DNA of 64,000 nucleotides from Pseudisothecium myosuroides (GCA_951799445.1 OX637297.1:3720001-3784000), one strand, 5' to 3'; positions 36,682-49,800 are shown, numbered from the stretch's first letter. Numbers and translations: made by a program. The notes: generated by a model not told the origin, from the sequence alone.

Positions 36682-39600
36682 TGTGGGAGCACGGAAACTT
36701 AGAGTAAAGGAAGATAGCATAGAAATAGGTTAGGAGTTAGTTAAAAATTTCAAAAATTTGGTAAGAAGTAGGAAATTAGATTCAGATGCGGATAGATTCC
36801 GGATAGTTAGAATCCGAGATTCCAGATCCTGTAAACCGGGTTTTTCCGAGTACAGGAACGGATCTTAAACCCGAGTTAGGTCGGATCGGAACGAGCTACG
36901 GAATAGGTATCCGACCTACGCTGCTAGGGAACCGTTACGGGAACGGACCTCTTTCCGTTCGCCAAGGGGAACGGTCGGCAGCTCGATTAGTACTTAAACT
37001 CTCGTCAGACCTAATCCTCCTCATTCTTCACTTTGCTGATTGTCTTGCACACTTAGCTGAGAGAAAGAGTGGTGAGTTAGAGATCGCGACAGGGAGAGAT
37101 GGGTGAGGTCGGTGCCGATTGCACCGGATTTAGTTGTCGGTGTTGGTATGGCGGAGTCCAGCAAACCAGTAGCGCGTCGACCATCTGTCACAGCTCGGAT
37201 AGTTAGACCAGCGATTCCCGCCGATCCAACGCACCGGAAGGAGTTAGAGACAGATCTGACCCGAATGGGGTGTGTAGGTTTGATCCACCGACCGTGGAAT
37301 GTCAAGAACGCGGAAATGCTGGAACAACTGATCTCGGGAGTCCCGAATCAGTTCGAGTTGACTATGAGAGGCCAACCCGGAGCATGGACGGCGGAGGTGT
37401 GGGCTGACGTATATGGGTTTGGGAAGGACGGATCCGGATTAGGTTCTCGGGTAGAGACGTACGGGATTGGGAAGTTCCGCAATCCGGTTACCACTAAGGA
37501 CGGATACCCAGTGAGTGACTATAAGGATGCTAGGCAGAAACGGGTGTTGGAATTCTTGATTCCGATTATGTATCCGGAAAAGCCCACCCGAGTTACGGTT
37601 ACGGTGGCCAACACTATCTTTGGGGCTTTAGAAGATAAGGTAGTCCACTGGGGGAAAGTTCTAGCCGGGATAGTAAAGAAGCTCGTGTCGCATGTAGGGA
37701 AGGGGAAGCCGAGTCTTCTCAGTCCGTACCTATTTCACCTGTATCACCATCAAGAGGTGCTGACAAATGAAGAGATGGTGATTTACAACACCGGGTTGGA
37801 AATCGTGAAGTACGGTCTCACGCACGAGATTCCACCGGATCCTCCGATCGAGGGAGAGGAGGAGGAAGAAGAAGAAGACGACGAAGAGGAAGAAGAACCG
37901 CAGCAGCAGGACCTGGTCGACAAGCGGGAGAAGAGAAGGAAGTCGACCAACCCGAACTCGAGGGTGGAACAGCTGACCCCGGAAAAGGGTGAGCCGAGTC
38001 AACCCCCGGAACCGGAACCGCAGTCGGACTTCTTCGATGCTGGAACGCAGTGGATGGAGGAGGCCAAGCACATGTATTTCGACATGTCGGACATGATCCT
38101 GGCGATTGCTGCAGAGTTGAAGGTGGAGCCGGAGGATATCGTAAATTAGATCCGGAAACTACCAAGCCCGGATCTGATTCGTGAGAAGGACGAGCGGATC
38201 AAGAGCTTGGAGAAGGAAAGGGATGACCTGTTAGGTCGGGTGAACTGGGCGGATACGGATGCCGCAGTTGCACGGCAGAAGGAGGCGGAAGCTCTCCAAC
38301 TCGTCCACAATTTGACCACGTTGGTGGAGCAGCTCGCGGAAGCTGTGGTCAAATCCCGACTCTTCACCAATCAGCTGAGTGGCATAGGCCACTTATCCGG
38401 GTCCAAGGTAGTAACGATCTTGGTGGACTTCCAAGCCCGGATGGAAGGTATTCTGAAGGAGATGGTGCAACTGTTGGGGCACCTCGACCCGAACAAGCCC
38501 TTGGACTTCACCCACTTTCCGGAGCTGCCCAACATTGACTTGTTGAAGACGCCCCAGAAGCCGGGGTCAGGGATCGGTTTACCCGCATCCCCAAGACCTA
38601 CTCCAGGTCAGGCACGGATCCAGACGAAGACCACGAAGTTCGGCCAGACGAGGAGTGTTTAGTCGATTCCGGTAGGAGAAGGGAGTTCTGTTCCGGCATC
38701 CGGAACATCCGTCCGGAGCGATTTAATCCAACGGATGGGGGCCTTGTCAAACCCGGCTCGGACCAATCCGGTCGATTTACTCACATGCAGAAGGCATCGC
38801 CCAGAAGGAATACTACTCCGATTCAGCTGGACAATTCGCCAGAGAAAGAGACCAGAGTGGAGATGATCCAAGAATCCGAAAAGGGGGAATTCACTTCCGG
38901 CGATGAGACGAAATCGGATGACGACCCGCCGCCGATCCAGCGGAAGATTCCGACCCGGGCTGCAACGAAGTCCACTCCACCGAAAGGGAGCAAGAAACCA
39001 CCTGCAGGGCCAAGTAGCAGCGTAAAGAAATCCAAGCGGGGAAAGTAATTAGTATGTTTGCAGTTTTAGGATTTTTAATCTGGAGCGGATTTTTCGTGCG
39101 TGGGGCCCGGCTCCGGATTCTTAGGAGTAGTTGACTTTGAACTTTCCGGATATTACGGTCGATTACTGATTGGTCACCTGGATTTTCAGGTGTTCTTTTT
39201 TTGGCTTTTTGTTTGGGTTTTAAGTGAAGGGCAGCTTGTTGTCCTTTCATTCCAGCCTTGCCCATTTTGTGTGCATTAGTTTATGCTCACAGTCTCTTTT
39301 CTTTAATCTGAGCCACTAAGTGGACATTCGGATTTCTGGCTATGTGTGCGTTTTCTTGAGTTGTTCATAAATGGTGAAAGTGTGAGAGAGGGCGGATGAG
39401 GGGGAATCCGGGTTGAGAATTAGTCAAACCTGTTTTGAGCGAGTAAGTTTGTGAGGAAGCTTTACTAGACTTGTGAGTAAGGACTTGTGCGTGGTACCTT
39501 TAAATTGCCGTAACGGTGATCCGGTTCTAAGAGTGGTGCGGATGCGAGTCCGGAATCCAGGGAGGGTTCCGAGCGGAGATAAGCGACCGCCAGCGGAAAA

Positions 39601-40183
39601 TCCCCACTCGCCGGAAGGTCTGCCAACCATAGGATCAGTCTGGTAGATAGATGCACGAATCTCTTTCAATTCCGGCTGTCTTGATCTGTCGTTGTAGTAG
39701 AAGCGGAAGGATGCAATCCTGAGTGACCTGTTTTCCGGGCAAACTACCCGGGGAATTGTGAGGATTGTTACTTTCTCTACTCTGAAATAAAAACTTGGTT
39801 AGGATTGTTTTGTGTGAAGATTTGTGCAGAGAGATAGATGTCTATGAGTGGTGTGTTCCTACCCCTCTAAAGATCAAATGTGAACACCCTAAGGGTAAAA
39901 CAGGGGAATAGAAAACCAGTTGAAATTGGGAAGTGAAACCCGGAATCTGGATTAACGCGGAAACCGGAAAGGGGTAGATCCGGATTGGGATCCGGAAGAC
40001 CATTGTGTAAGAAATAGGGAAAGAAAGAGGTGTTGCTTGGGGTTTTTGTTGTTTGGATTACAATCCGGAAACTCCTTAGCTTGCTGAAACATACTAGAAT
40101 CTCCTGGGACGATATTTCGTGTTATCTTACCATCATTTTGGTGTTAAGGATACTTACGCCTATATTGCGCGTACGACAAGAAC
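36677..40183 (+). mobile_element. Nested solo LTR with AGAAC target duplication
   Basis: LTR 36,682-40,178 (3,497 bp, TGTGGGAGCACGG..GCGTACGACA), flanked by AGAAC at 36,677-36,681 and 40,179-40,183. The empty site is visible in the sister LTR at about 49,615-49,625 (CCCGAGAACCTAATCC), which proves the insertion. It is inverted relative to its host LTR. No internal region remains, so LTR-LTR recombination removed it. Confidence 0.96.
37148..39048 (+). pseudogene. LTR-borne ORF in the nested solo LTR
   Basis: ATG at 37,148 (MAESSKPVARRPSV); open for 333 codons to a TAG at 38,147 (CAG in the sister copies). The same frame then runs to a second TAG at 38,660 (CAG elsewhere). A 1-bp deletion near 38,775 puts the last 87 codons in another frame, ending at 39,048 (KKSKRGK). 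Layout: a conserved globular N-terminal half (about residues 1-235), a run of Glu/Asp (about 236-257), a basic/Pro-rich linker, a coiled coil with EKDERIKSLEKERDDLLGRV, a segment VTILVDFQARMEGILKEM, and a basic Ser/Pro C-terminus. I recognise no family. The charged, coiled-coil character suggests a nucleic-acid-binding or structural role, as inference only. Confidence 0.85.
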
Positions 40184-40921
40184 CTAATCTGGATCCGTCC
40201 TTTCCAAACCCGTATACGTCAGCCCATACATCCGCCGTCCATGCCTCAGGGTTGGCCTCTCACAGTCAACTCGAACTGATTTGGGACTCCCGAGATCAGC
40301 TGCTCCAGCATCTCCGCGTTCTTAACATTCCACGGTCGGTGGATTAAACCTACGCACCCCATCCGGGTCAGATCTGTCTCTAACTCCTTCCGGTGTGTTG
40401 GGTCGGCGGGAATCGCTGGTCTAACTATCCGAGCTGTGACAGAGGGTCGACGCGCTACCGGTTTGCTGGACTCCGCCATAGCGACACCGACAACTAAATC
40501 CGGTGCAACTAGCACCGACCTCACCAGTCTCTCCCTGTCACGATCTCTAACTCACCACTCTTTCTCTCAGCTAAGTGCGCAAGACAATTAGCAAAGTGAA
40601 GAATGAGGAAGATTAGGTATGGCGAGGGTTTAAGTACTAATTGAGCTGCCGACCGTTCCCCTTGGCGAACAGAAAGAGGTCCGTTCCCGTAACGGTTCCC
40701 TAGCGGCGTAGGTCGGATACCTATTCCGTAGCTCGTTCCGATCCGACCTAACTCGGATTTTAAGATCCGTTACAGGATCAGGATCTCGGATTCTAACTAT
40801 CCGGAATTTGTCCGTATCCGGATCTAATTTCCTTTTTCCTACCAAAATTTTGAAATTTTTGACTAACTCCTAACCTATTTCTATGCTATCTTCCTTTACT
40901 CTAAGTTTTCGTGCTCCCACA
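40184..40921 (-). repeat. 3' LTR of the full-length element, proximal part
   Basis: Remainder of the interrupted 3' LTR, ending (plus strand) in GTGCTCCCACA. It includes the first codons of the LTR ORF (ATG at 40,479) and the presumed LTR promoter region. Confidence 0.93.
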
Positions 40922-40936
40922 TGACCCCTTTTTCAA
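40922..40936 (-). promoter_or_regulatory. Polypurine tract
   Basis: On the minus strand GAAAAAGGGGTCA directly precedes the 3' LTR start TGTGGGAG. Its position and composition fit the primer for plus-strand DNA synthesis. Confidence 0.8.
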
Positions 40937-41010
40937 ATGTGAGAGTCCTCGCGAACATCATCTTCTGACTCTCCAGAATCCGGATCTAGTTCATATTTCT
41001 TGACACGGGA

Positions 41011-44000
41011 TTAGTTCACTCGGGTGTCAAGCCATACTCCCTGAAGATCCTCTAGCTGAATGGACCCATTCTCAAAGATGGTCCTAACTCTATACGGTCC
41101 CATCCATCGAGTATGCAACTTACCCGAAAAGTTCCGGTATCGACTGTCGTAAAGAAATATGAGACCTCCTTCCTTGATTCCGTGATTTGTCGGAAGTTTC
41201 CGGTCGTGATCCGCCTTTCTTCTCTGCTGTACCTCTTGAGTCTGATCCAAGGCGATCAGTCGGGCTTCCTCCAAATCTTCAATCGCGAGGAATCGGATAT
41301 CTTGATCATTGGTGCGTATTGCACTTCGAGTAGCCATGATGCAATGAGTCTCCATCTCCAATTCTATTCCGTGCACAGCTTCCTGTCCAAATACCAAGAA
41401 GAAGGGTGTTTGTCCTGTAGTCTTCTTTTCGGAGGTGTTGTACGCATGAACAGCTGATGGGAGTTTGAGATCCCAATCCGTCTTATGTTCGGAAACCATC
41501 TTGTTCAAGCTCTTCTCGATGATGCCGTTGGCTCGTTCCGTCAATCCGTTGGCCCTCGGATTGTATGGAGTGGTCTTTCGGTGCTTGATCAGGTACCTTG
41601 CAGTGATGTCTTGAACAACATCATTGAGGAAGTGCAATCCTCTATCGCTGACCAACTCCAGTGGATGTCCAAACCTCATCATAATTTCTACAAACAGGAA
41701 TGAAGCAGCCGTCCGGGCGGAACAGTTCCGTGTTGCACGTGCTTCTACCCATTTCGTTGCATAATCCGTTGCAAGGATTATGTATCTCTTCCTTCTGGCG
41801 CTAATAGGAGCAATGGGGCCGATAAAATCTATCCCCCATTTCTCAAATGGTGCAAGAGGGATAATTGGAGTAAGTGGCCAATGATCCCGGAAGGAAGGAG
41901 TTCCCGTCCTTTGGCATTGGTCACAAGCCCCTATGAATGTCTTGACATCACGTATCAAGTATGGCCACCAGTATCCGGCTCCATGAATCCGGTTAACTGT
42001 GGTGAGGGCAGCAAAATGACCCCCAGACGGACTGGAATGTAAAGCCCGCATGACTTGTTTCCGATCTTTAACTTCAAGACACCGCCTGAGTTGTTCATCT
42101 GCTCCCATCTTGAAAAGAGTTCCCTTAGTCATTGAGTAAGGGGCTACCTTCTGCTAGAAGACGCTCTTTTCCTCCCGAGTTAGCCCTGCTGGATATCTCT
42201 GCTCTGTAAGATAATCAATGATGTCCTGATATTCCGAATTGGGGTCCCCCTAGAGGTGGAATACTGGAATATCTCCTTCTTCCGGAAACTTCTTCTGTGA
42301 CTGACTCGGAAATTCATCCGGAAAGTCGGCGGAAATGTCTTCCAACGCAGGTGTCCCCCGCAGTCTTGATAGATAATCTGCATTCGCGTTGGATTTCCCG
42401 GACTTCACCATGACCTCATAATTGAACTCTTGTAACAGTAGCACCCATCTGGCGATTCTCCCGGAAAGATCCGGTTTGTTCACCAAGTACTTCAGTGAGT
42501 CATGATCCGTGTGAAACACAATTCGGTATCCAAGTAAGTAGTGACGGAATTTCTTGCAAGCATATACGACTGCTAAAGCTTCCCGCTCAGTAGTTGTATA
42601 CTTTTTTTCAGCAATACTCATCTGTCTACTTGAATAATAGATCGGACACTTCCGTTGATCTTTGTCATGTTGCCAAAGAATGGCACCCAAACACCATCCG
42701 GAAGCGTCTAGAGTAACGTGGAATTCCTTTTCCCAATCCGGTGAAGATAGCATCGGGGCTTTTACCAAAGCCGACTTCAGGCTTTCAAAGGCCATCTGTC
42801 TTTCCGAGTTCCAGGTGAATTCCGTCTCTTTCTTCAATAGTTCAATAAGGGGAGTTGCCTTCCGTGCATACCCTTCAATGAACCTTCGGTAATAACCTAC
42901 ACATCCGAGAAAACCTCGGATCTCTCGTACGTTGCTTGGAGCAGCAAGGGTGAGCATTGCTTTGACTTTATCCATATCTACCTCGAGTCCTCTTTCGCTC
43001 ACCACGTGACCCAACAAGATTCCGGATACCATGCCAAAGAAACATTTCCCCGGATGTAGTTTGAGGTTGGTCTCCCTACATCGCTGGAAAGTTTGCCTCA
43101 AACATTTCTGATGGGCAGACCGAGGGCTGAACACCGCAAAGTCATCAATGAAGATTTCCAAAAAGTGTCGAAGAAAATCCTTAAAGATATCCATCATCAG
43201 CCTTTGGAAAGTTCCCGGGGCGTTACATAATCCGAACGGCATCCGAGTAAAAGCGAATGTTCCCCATCCCGTGGTGAACGTTGTCTTCAACTGGTCCAAC
43301 AACCGAATGAAGACTTGGTTATACCCAGAAAAGCCGTCCAGAAAACTATAACATTCGTTTCCGGAAACGTGATCTAGTATGATATCCGTGAATGGCAGCG
43401 GAAAGTAATCTTTCCGGGTTGCGGTATTCAACTTCCTGAAGTCCTGACAAACTCGGATCTTGATCTTCCCTTCCGGTCCTGCCTTCTTGGGAACAACGAC
43501 AATGGGGGAGACCCATTCCGAGTTGTTCACTGGATAGATAAACCCAGCTTCCAAAAGGGAATCGATCTCCTCTTTTACCATCAAGGAATACTTCGGATTC
43601 AACCAATACTGGCGCTGTCGAATAGGGACTGCCCCTTCCATTAGATCCATCCGGTGTTCTCCCAAGTCTGCTGGGATTCCGGTCAGATCGGAAGGTACCC
43701 AGGCAAAGACATCCAAATATTTGTCCAGTAATATGCCGTATTCCTTCCTCTCTGCTACAGTCATAGATTTACTCATAAAGAAAGCCATTCCGGAATCCAG
43801 TTCTACTTTCTCGTAATCTGAAGGACTTACAATGGTTTTGATTCGTTCAAGTTCCGATTCTTCGGCTACACTCCGGAACTCGCTCCATGATGATTCTTGA
43901 CCGGATGCACCCAGACCGATAGCTGGAAGACTTCCTCCCTCTATTTGCTGTTTGATCCAGTCGAAAGACAGTGGTACATCCAATTCTCCTAGAGATCGAT

Positions 44001-45099
44001 CTTCCAGTGGAGTCCCCGAAATCTTAATGTCGGGTTCCTCTGTTGCAACCTCCAGAGTGGGTTCTGGAAACTCAAAATCAGTTCCCGTGACAGAGGTGAA
44101 GTAGCTCGGAACCGAGTCGGAGTCTTCCGGATCGGACCAATCCGTAGTGTATCCGTCCGATTCACTGGTTTCCCCGAGATGATCCTCATGTTTCCAGGGA
44201 TTTTGGATTGCTGGTTTCCCAACAACAAACTCCTTGGCTCCCCAATCTACCAATACTCTGGCAACATACAGCCAGGGTCTTCCAAGTAACATGGAAAAAG
44301 GTCTTCCCTTAGTTACCCGGATGACTACGAAGTTCAGGAGGTAAGTTTCCTTCCCTATCCGGGTTGGTACTTGGGATAGTCTTCCCACCGGAAATACTCG
44401 GGACTGATTCGCCATCCGTAGTACTTGATCCGTTGCTTGGAAAGACGTGTAACTGAGGTCAAAAGCGGTGTCCTCCAACATCAAGTTTACCTCGGATCCT
44501 CCGTCAACTAGAACTCGTGACACCATACATCCGCCAATATCAACTTCCAATTCAGGGGCTCCATAATCCTCCATCTGGGAGAAGTTAACAGCCACTGATG
44601 GCAGCTTCAACCTTCTCTTTCTTCTCTTGGTCCAGGCTTCCCGGATCAACTTCTGGTAGTTGACGTTGTCGTGAAGGAGTTGTCCGATAGTAACATTTGC
44701 CTTCTGATTCTTGACGTCTTGCAAAATGTCATATTCATCAACCTTAAGTTCCGGGTTAATGAAAACCGGAACATCCTCAAACGTAACTTTCCGTCCTATA
44801 GGTTCCGGAAGATTGACAGTTTTGTCTAGATCTTTCCGTACCTCTTGACTAATGTCAATGGGGATTGGGCCCGATCCTACCCCTTTTTCTAACTCTACTA
44901 TGGGTGGGATAGGTTCTAATCTTGCCGAGCGATTAGAATCACTCGGATCCGGACCTACATCTATAATGTCTGGTCTAGATCTACTTTTCTTCCTTCTATC
45001 TCTACTCCTATGCTTATCTAACCGGCCTTTGGCGGAACTCCGGGTTACTACTCGATGAACAGATCCGTCTCGCCTTTCCGGAAGTTCCACCGTTGGTTG
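41011..45099 (-). pseudogene. pol: pol: protease, reverse transcriptase, RNase H, integrase
   Basis: One reading frame, continuous with gag, broken by TAG at 42,250-42,252 and another TAG near 42,156. Positions are counted from the GTG at 45,090. The protease motif VLVDGGSEVN lies at about 193-202 (a DGGS form typical of Tat-like elements). Reverse transcriptase has the MPFGLCNAP motif and FIDDF (647-651), in place of the usual YxDD. RNase H starts at VTLDASGW (about 792), with TDHDSLKYL later. In the downstream open part (41,011-42,132) integrase shows the HHCC zinc finger ending CDQC, then a DDE core: GIDFIGP, VSDRGLHF, LTERANG. No chromodomain is visible before the end. The stops suggest this copy no longer makes the full polyprotein. 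Confidence 0.95.
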
Positions 45100-46782
45100 T
45101 CACTTATCCGGTTTCTCAATCCCGATAGTAGAGCCGTAATTGAGCGCAGTCTGATCTCGCGGTGGGACTTCTACTTGCCTATAGAGGGTTCGAACTTGCT
45201 GAGGTTTGGGACACTCGCCACTTCCGTGTCCGTACTCCTGGCAATTTTGACAAGGTAAGGTCAAGGGCGCACCTTGCCCATGTCCCTTATGAGGACAGGT
45301 ATTCGCGTAATGTTGAGGACTTCCGCAAACGAAGCAGCATCCGGGTGGAAATCTAGAAGGTGGAAAATTCCCTTGACTAGATCCGGCCATCCCAGTATGC
45401 GGATTCACACTGGTCCGGATCAGCTGTTGCGGAATCTTCCCTCTTCCGTATCTCGACTGGATCTGGAATACCGGATTGATGTGCTCCTCGTATTCTTCCG
45501 GATCAGGTAGAGTGTAGTACACCCCTTCCTCGTCCCAAAAGTACACTTGTTTTTGAGGTCGCGGTTGACACTCACTCGCATAATGACCCGGTCCTCCACA
45601 TCTTGTACACCAAACGTTCGCACGTGTGGTTGGCACTATCCGTCTCGGCATCCGATTCTCTCCCATGTTGACCTTGATCGCTTCCAAGGTTTCTTGGATA
45701 TTCTTCAGAAATTTCTTGGAATCGTCATCTTCTATCTTCACTTTGACCGCCTTACGACTGGATCCAGCAGCCTTGCTTTGCACAGCGCGCTTTCCTCTGG
45801 AAGTTTCCGCTTTGCTGGTAGAGCTGTTAGATTCCGTGGTAGACAAATCCGTCCCAGTTCCGGAACTCGCGGTCTCGGAATCGGAAAACTTCCGTCTACG
45901 TCTTTCTTTCCTTTCATACTTCTTGCTTCGTCCCTTCTCCATCTTCTCACTCTTCTTGATGGATCTTCTCAGAGACTGCGCCGAGTTCTCGTAATTCTGA
46001 GCTGACTCCATAGCCTCACGTAACGTGGTGGGTCGGGATTGTCGGATCTGAAAGCCCATCACCTCCGGGAATCCTGCCACATACCATTCCACCTGTATAC
46101 TTGGAGCTATTTCCGTCGTTAGCTTTTTAAGCAGATCTTTCACTCTCTGTCCATATGATCTCACCGACTCGTGAGAATGCATGGTCACTTTGCTGATTCT
46201 ACCCAACGCTCTGGCCTCTCCTCCAACTTCTCTAAAAGTTCGGAGGAACAGATTGGTGAGCTGGTTCCAGTCATTCCGGATAGCTTCCCGAACGTCCTGG
46301 TACCATCTCAGAGCCTCTCCTTTCAGTAACCCTTGAAAGATTCGCTGTCTAGCAGCTGGGTCTTCCTGATTAGCTACTGTTGTGGCCTCAAATTCTCCCA
46401 GCCAGTCATCTACATCCTTACTGCCATCCCCTCGAAACCTATTATACCTGAGGCGTGTGGTGGATACCATGATCTCCGCTTCGTCAGAGGATGGCTCCTC
46501 TTCAGAAGTTTCTGATGTGGATCCTCTCTCGGGTTCTTCTCTAACTTCTTCCGGTTCTGCAACTGGTTCCGGGCTAGCCAGACATTCTGGGGGAATATCC
46601 GGTCCGGTACCTAAGTTAGGGACTACTACCAAATCTTCCTCTGATTCCGAGGCTGGAATTCCGTGTACTATAACTTTTCTGGAAAGCTCTTCCAAACGGG
46701 CTGACCGTCGACTTATTGGAGTACTACTCTCAGTTCTACTCATGAAGTAGGGGTTTGGTAGCGTTTCCGATCCTAGCTTCAA
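45100..46782 (-). CDS. gag: gag polyprotein with three zinc knuckles
   Basis: 560 codons, intact. The N-terminal 105 residues are acidic/Ser-rich. A retrotransposon gag (UBN2/retrotrans_gag-like) capsid core follows, with YNRFRGDGSKDVDDWLGEF and GLLKGEALRWYQDV. Then come a basic Lys/Arg stretch and three CCHC knuckles (C-x2-C-x4-H-x4-C) at about 392-405, 483-496 and 511-524; three knuckles is more than the usual one or two. It ends in TGA at 45,100-45,102, and pol continues in the same frame three codons before its GTG. The first ATG lies 105 bp inside the primer binding site, which fits a gag start. Role: nucleocapsid/capsid of the virus-like particle. Confidence 0.93.
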   Translation of the reverse strand: MKLGSETLPNPYFMSRTESSTPISRRSARLEELSRKVIVHGIPASESEEDLVVVPNLGTGPDIPPECLASPEPVAEPEEVREEPERGSTSETSEEEPSSDEAEIMVSTTRLRYNRFRGDGSKDVDDWLGEFEATTVANQEDPAARQRIFQGLLKGEALRWYQDVREAIRNDWNQLTNLFLRTFREVGGEARALGRISKVTMHSHESVRSYGQRVKDLLKKLTTEIAPSIQVEWYVAGFPEVMGFQIRQSRPTTLREAMESAQNYENSAQSLRRSIKKSEKMEKGRSKKYERKERRRRKFSDSETASSGTGTDLSTTESNSSTSKAETSRGKRAVQSKAAGSSRKAVKVKIEDDDSKKFLKNIQETLEAIKVNMGENRMPRRIVPTTRANVWCTRCGGPGHYASECQPRPQKQVYFWDEEGVYYTLPDPEEYEEHINPVFQIQSRYGRGKIPQQLIRTSVNPHTGMAGSSQGNFPPSRFPPGCCFVCGSPQHYANTCPHKGHGQGAPLTLPCQNCQEYGHGSGECPKPQQVRTLYRQVEVPPRDQTALNYGSTIGIEKPDK

Positions 46783-46864
46783 TAGAAGGTCCTTAAATTA
46801 AGTTTTCTCTACCTTTTGGTCACTTCTCCGGATCCTATCTAGAGCTTGCTCCAAGCTTTCAGAA

Positions 46865-46882
46865 TCCCCGGCAGCGGCGCCA
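46865..46882 (-). promoter_or_regulatory. Primer binding site (tRNA-Asp type)
   Basis: Minus strand TGGCGCCGCTGCCGGGGA, separated from the LTR by CTTT. It matches the tRNA-Asp-complementary sites known from plant Tat/Athila elements, with one base difference from the common form as I recall it. Confidence 0.9.
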
Positions 46883-46886
46883 AAAG

Positions 46887-49800
46887 TGTCGTACGCGCAA
46901 TCTAGGCGTAAGTATCCTTAACACCAAAATGATGGTAAGATAACACGAAATATCGTCCCAGGAGATTCTAGTATGTTTTAGCAAGCTAGGGAGTTTCCGG
47001 ATTGTAATCCAAACAACAAAACCCCAAGCTACACCTCTTTCTTTCCCTATTTCTTACACAATGGTCTTCCGGATCCCAATCCGGATCTATCTCTTTCCGG
47101 TTTCCGGTATGATCCGGATTCCGGGTCTCACTTCTCGACTTCAACTGGTTTTCTATTCCCCTGTTTTACCCTCAGGGTGTCCGCATTTGATCTTTAGAGG
47201 GGTAGGAACGTACCACTCATAGACATCTATTTCTCTACACCAAACTTCACACAAAACAATCCTAACCGAGTTTTTATTGTAGAGTAGAGAAAGTAACAAT
47301 CCTCACAATTCCCCGGGTAGCTTGCGTGGAGAACAGGTCACTCAGAATTGTATCCTTCCACCTTTACTACAACAACAGATCAAGACAGCCGGAACTGGAA
47401 GAGATTCGTGCATCTATCTACCAGACTGATCCTATGGTTGGCAGACCTTCCGGTGAATGGGGATTTTCCGCTGGCGGTCGCTTATCTCCGCTCGGAACCC
47501 TCCCTGGATTCCGGACTCGCATCCGCACCACTCTTAGAACCGGATCACCGTTACGGCAATTTAAAGGTACCATGCACAAGTCCTTACTCACAAGTCTAGT
47601 AAAGTGTCCTCACAAACTTACTTGCTCAAATCAGGTCCAACTAATTCTCAACCCGGATTCCCCCTCATCCGCCCTCTCTCACACTTTCACCATTCATAAA
47701 CGACTCAAGAAAACGCACACATAGCCAGAAATCCGAATGTCCACTTAGTGGCTCAGATTAGAGAAAAGAGAATATGAACATAAACTAATGCACACAAAAT
47801 GGGCAAGGCTGGAATGAAAGGGCAATAAGCTGCCCTCCACTTAAAACCCAAACAAAAAGCCAAAAAAAGAACACCTGAAAATCCAGATGACCAATCAGTA
47901 ATCAACCATAATATCCGGAAAGTTCAAAGTCAACTACTCCTAAGAATCCGGAACCGGGCCCCACGCACGGAAAATCCGCTCCAGATTAAAAATCCTAAAA
48001 CTGCAAACATACTAATTACTTTCCCCGCTTGGATTTCTTCGCGCTGCTACTCGGCCCTGCAGGTGGTTTCCTGCTTCTTTTCGGTGGAGTAGACTTCGTT
48101 GCAGCCCGGGTCGGAATCTTCCGCTGGATCGGCGGCGGGTCATCATCCGATTTCGTCTCATCGCCGGAAGTAAATTCCCCCTTTTCGGATTCTTGGATCA
48201 TCTCCACTCTGGTCTCTTTCTCTGGCGAATCGTCCAGCTGAATCGGAGTTGTATTCCTCCTGGGCGATGCCTTTTGCATGTGAGTAAAGTCGACCGGATT
48301 GGTCCGAGCCGGGTTTGACAAGGCCCCCATCCGTTGGATTAAATTGCTCCGGACGGATGTTCCGGATGCCGGAACGGAACTCCCTTCCCCTACCGGAATC
48401 GACTGGACACTCCTCGTTTGGTCGAACTTCGTGGTCTTCGTCTGGATCCGTGCCTGACCTGGAATAGGTCTTGGGGATGCCGGTAGACTTATCCCTGACC
48501 CCGGCTTCTGAGGTGTCTTCAACAAGTCAACGTTGGGCAGCTCCGGAAAGTGGGTGAAGTCCAAGGGCTTGTTCGGGTCCAGGTGCCCCAAGAGTTGCGC
48601 CATCTCCTTCAGAATACCTTCCATCCGGGCTTGGAAGTCCACCAAGATCGTTACTACCTTGGACCCGGATAAGTGGCCTATGCCACTCAGCTGATTGGTG
48701 AAGAGTTGGAATTTGACCACAGCTTCCGCGGGCTGCTCCACCAACGGAGTCAGATTGTGGACGAGTTGGAGAGCTTCCGCCTCCTTCTGCCGTGCAACTG
48801 CGGCATCCGTATCCGCCTAGTTCACCCGACCTAACAGGCCATCCCTTTCCTTCTCCAAGCTCTTGATCCGCTTGTCCTTTTCACGAATCAGATCCGGACT
48901 CGGTAGTTTCCGGATCTGATTTACGATATCCTCCGGCTCCACCTTCAACTCTGCAGCAATCGCCAGGATCATGTCTGACATGCCGAAATACATGTGCTTG
49001 GCCTCCTCCATCCACTGCGTTCCGGCGTCGAAGAAGTCCGACTGCGGTTCCGGTTCCGGGGGTCGACTCGGCTCTCCCTTTTCCGGGGTCAACTGTTCCA
49101 CCCTTGAGTTCGGATTGGTCGACTTCCTTCTCTTCTCTCTCTTGTCGACCAGGTCCTGCTGCTGCGGTTCTTCTTCCTCTTCATCGTCTTCTTCTTCTTC
49201 CTCCTCCTCTCCCTCGATCGGAGTATCCGGTGGAATCTCGTGCGTGAGACCGTACTTCACGATTTCCAACCCGGTGTTGTAAATCACCATCTCTTCACTC
49301 GTCAGCACCTCCTGATGGTGATACAGGTGAAACAAGTACGGGCTGAGAAGACTGGGCTTCCCCTTCCCAACGTGCGATACGAGCTTCTTTACTATCCCGG
49401 CTAGAACTTTCCCCCAGTGGACTACCTTATCTTCTAAAGCCCCAAAGATAGTGTTGGCCACCGTAACCGTAACTCGGGTGGGCTTTTCCGGGTACATGAT
49501 CGGAATCAAAAACTCCAACACCCGTTTCTGCCTAGCGTCCTTACAGTCACTCACTGGGTATCCATCCTTAGTGGTAACCGGATTGCGGAACTTCCCAATC
49601 TCGTACGTCTCTACCCGAGAACCTAATCCGGATCCGTCCTTCCCAAACCCGTATACGTCAGCCCATACATCCGCCGTCCATGCTTCGGGTTGGCCTCTCA
49701 CAGTCAACTCGAACTGATTCGGGACTCCTGAGATCAGCTGCTCCAGCATCTCCGCGTTCTTAACATTCCAAGGTCGGTGGATTAAACCTACGCATCCCAT

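Larger units (their letters stand above)
35076..40479 (-). pseudogene. LTR-borne ORF in the 3' LTR, split by a solo LTR
   Basis: ATG at 40,479 (MAESSKPVARRPSV). The 5' part ends where the solo LTR 36,682-40,178 interrupts it, within the codons around GSGLGSRVET. The frame resumes at about 36,676. Lesions are a 1-bp insertion near 40,245, TAG at 35,876-35,878 (TGG in the solo LTR) and a 1-bp deletion near 35,345. It would end at 35,076 (KSKRGK). Sequence is nearly identical to the 5' LTR copy. Confidence 0.85.

Noticed and set aside
37103..38149. LTR ORF as an expressed host gene
   Set aside because: The frame begins at 37,148 inside a solo LTR with intact TG..CA ends and target duplication, and is broken by TAGs and a frameshift.
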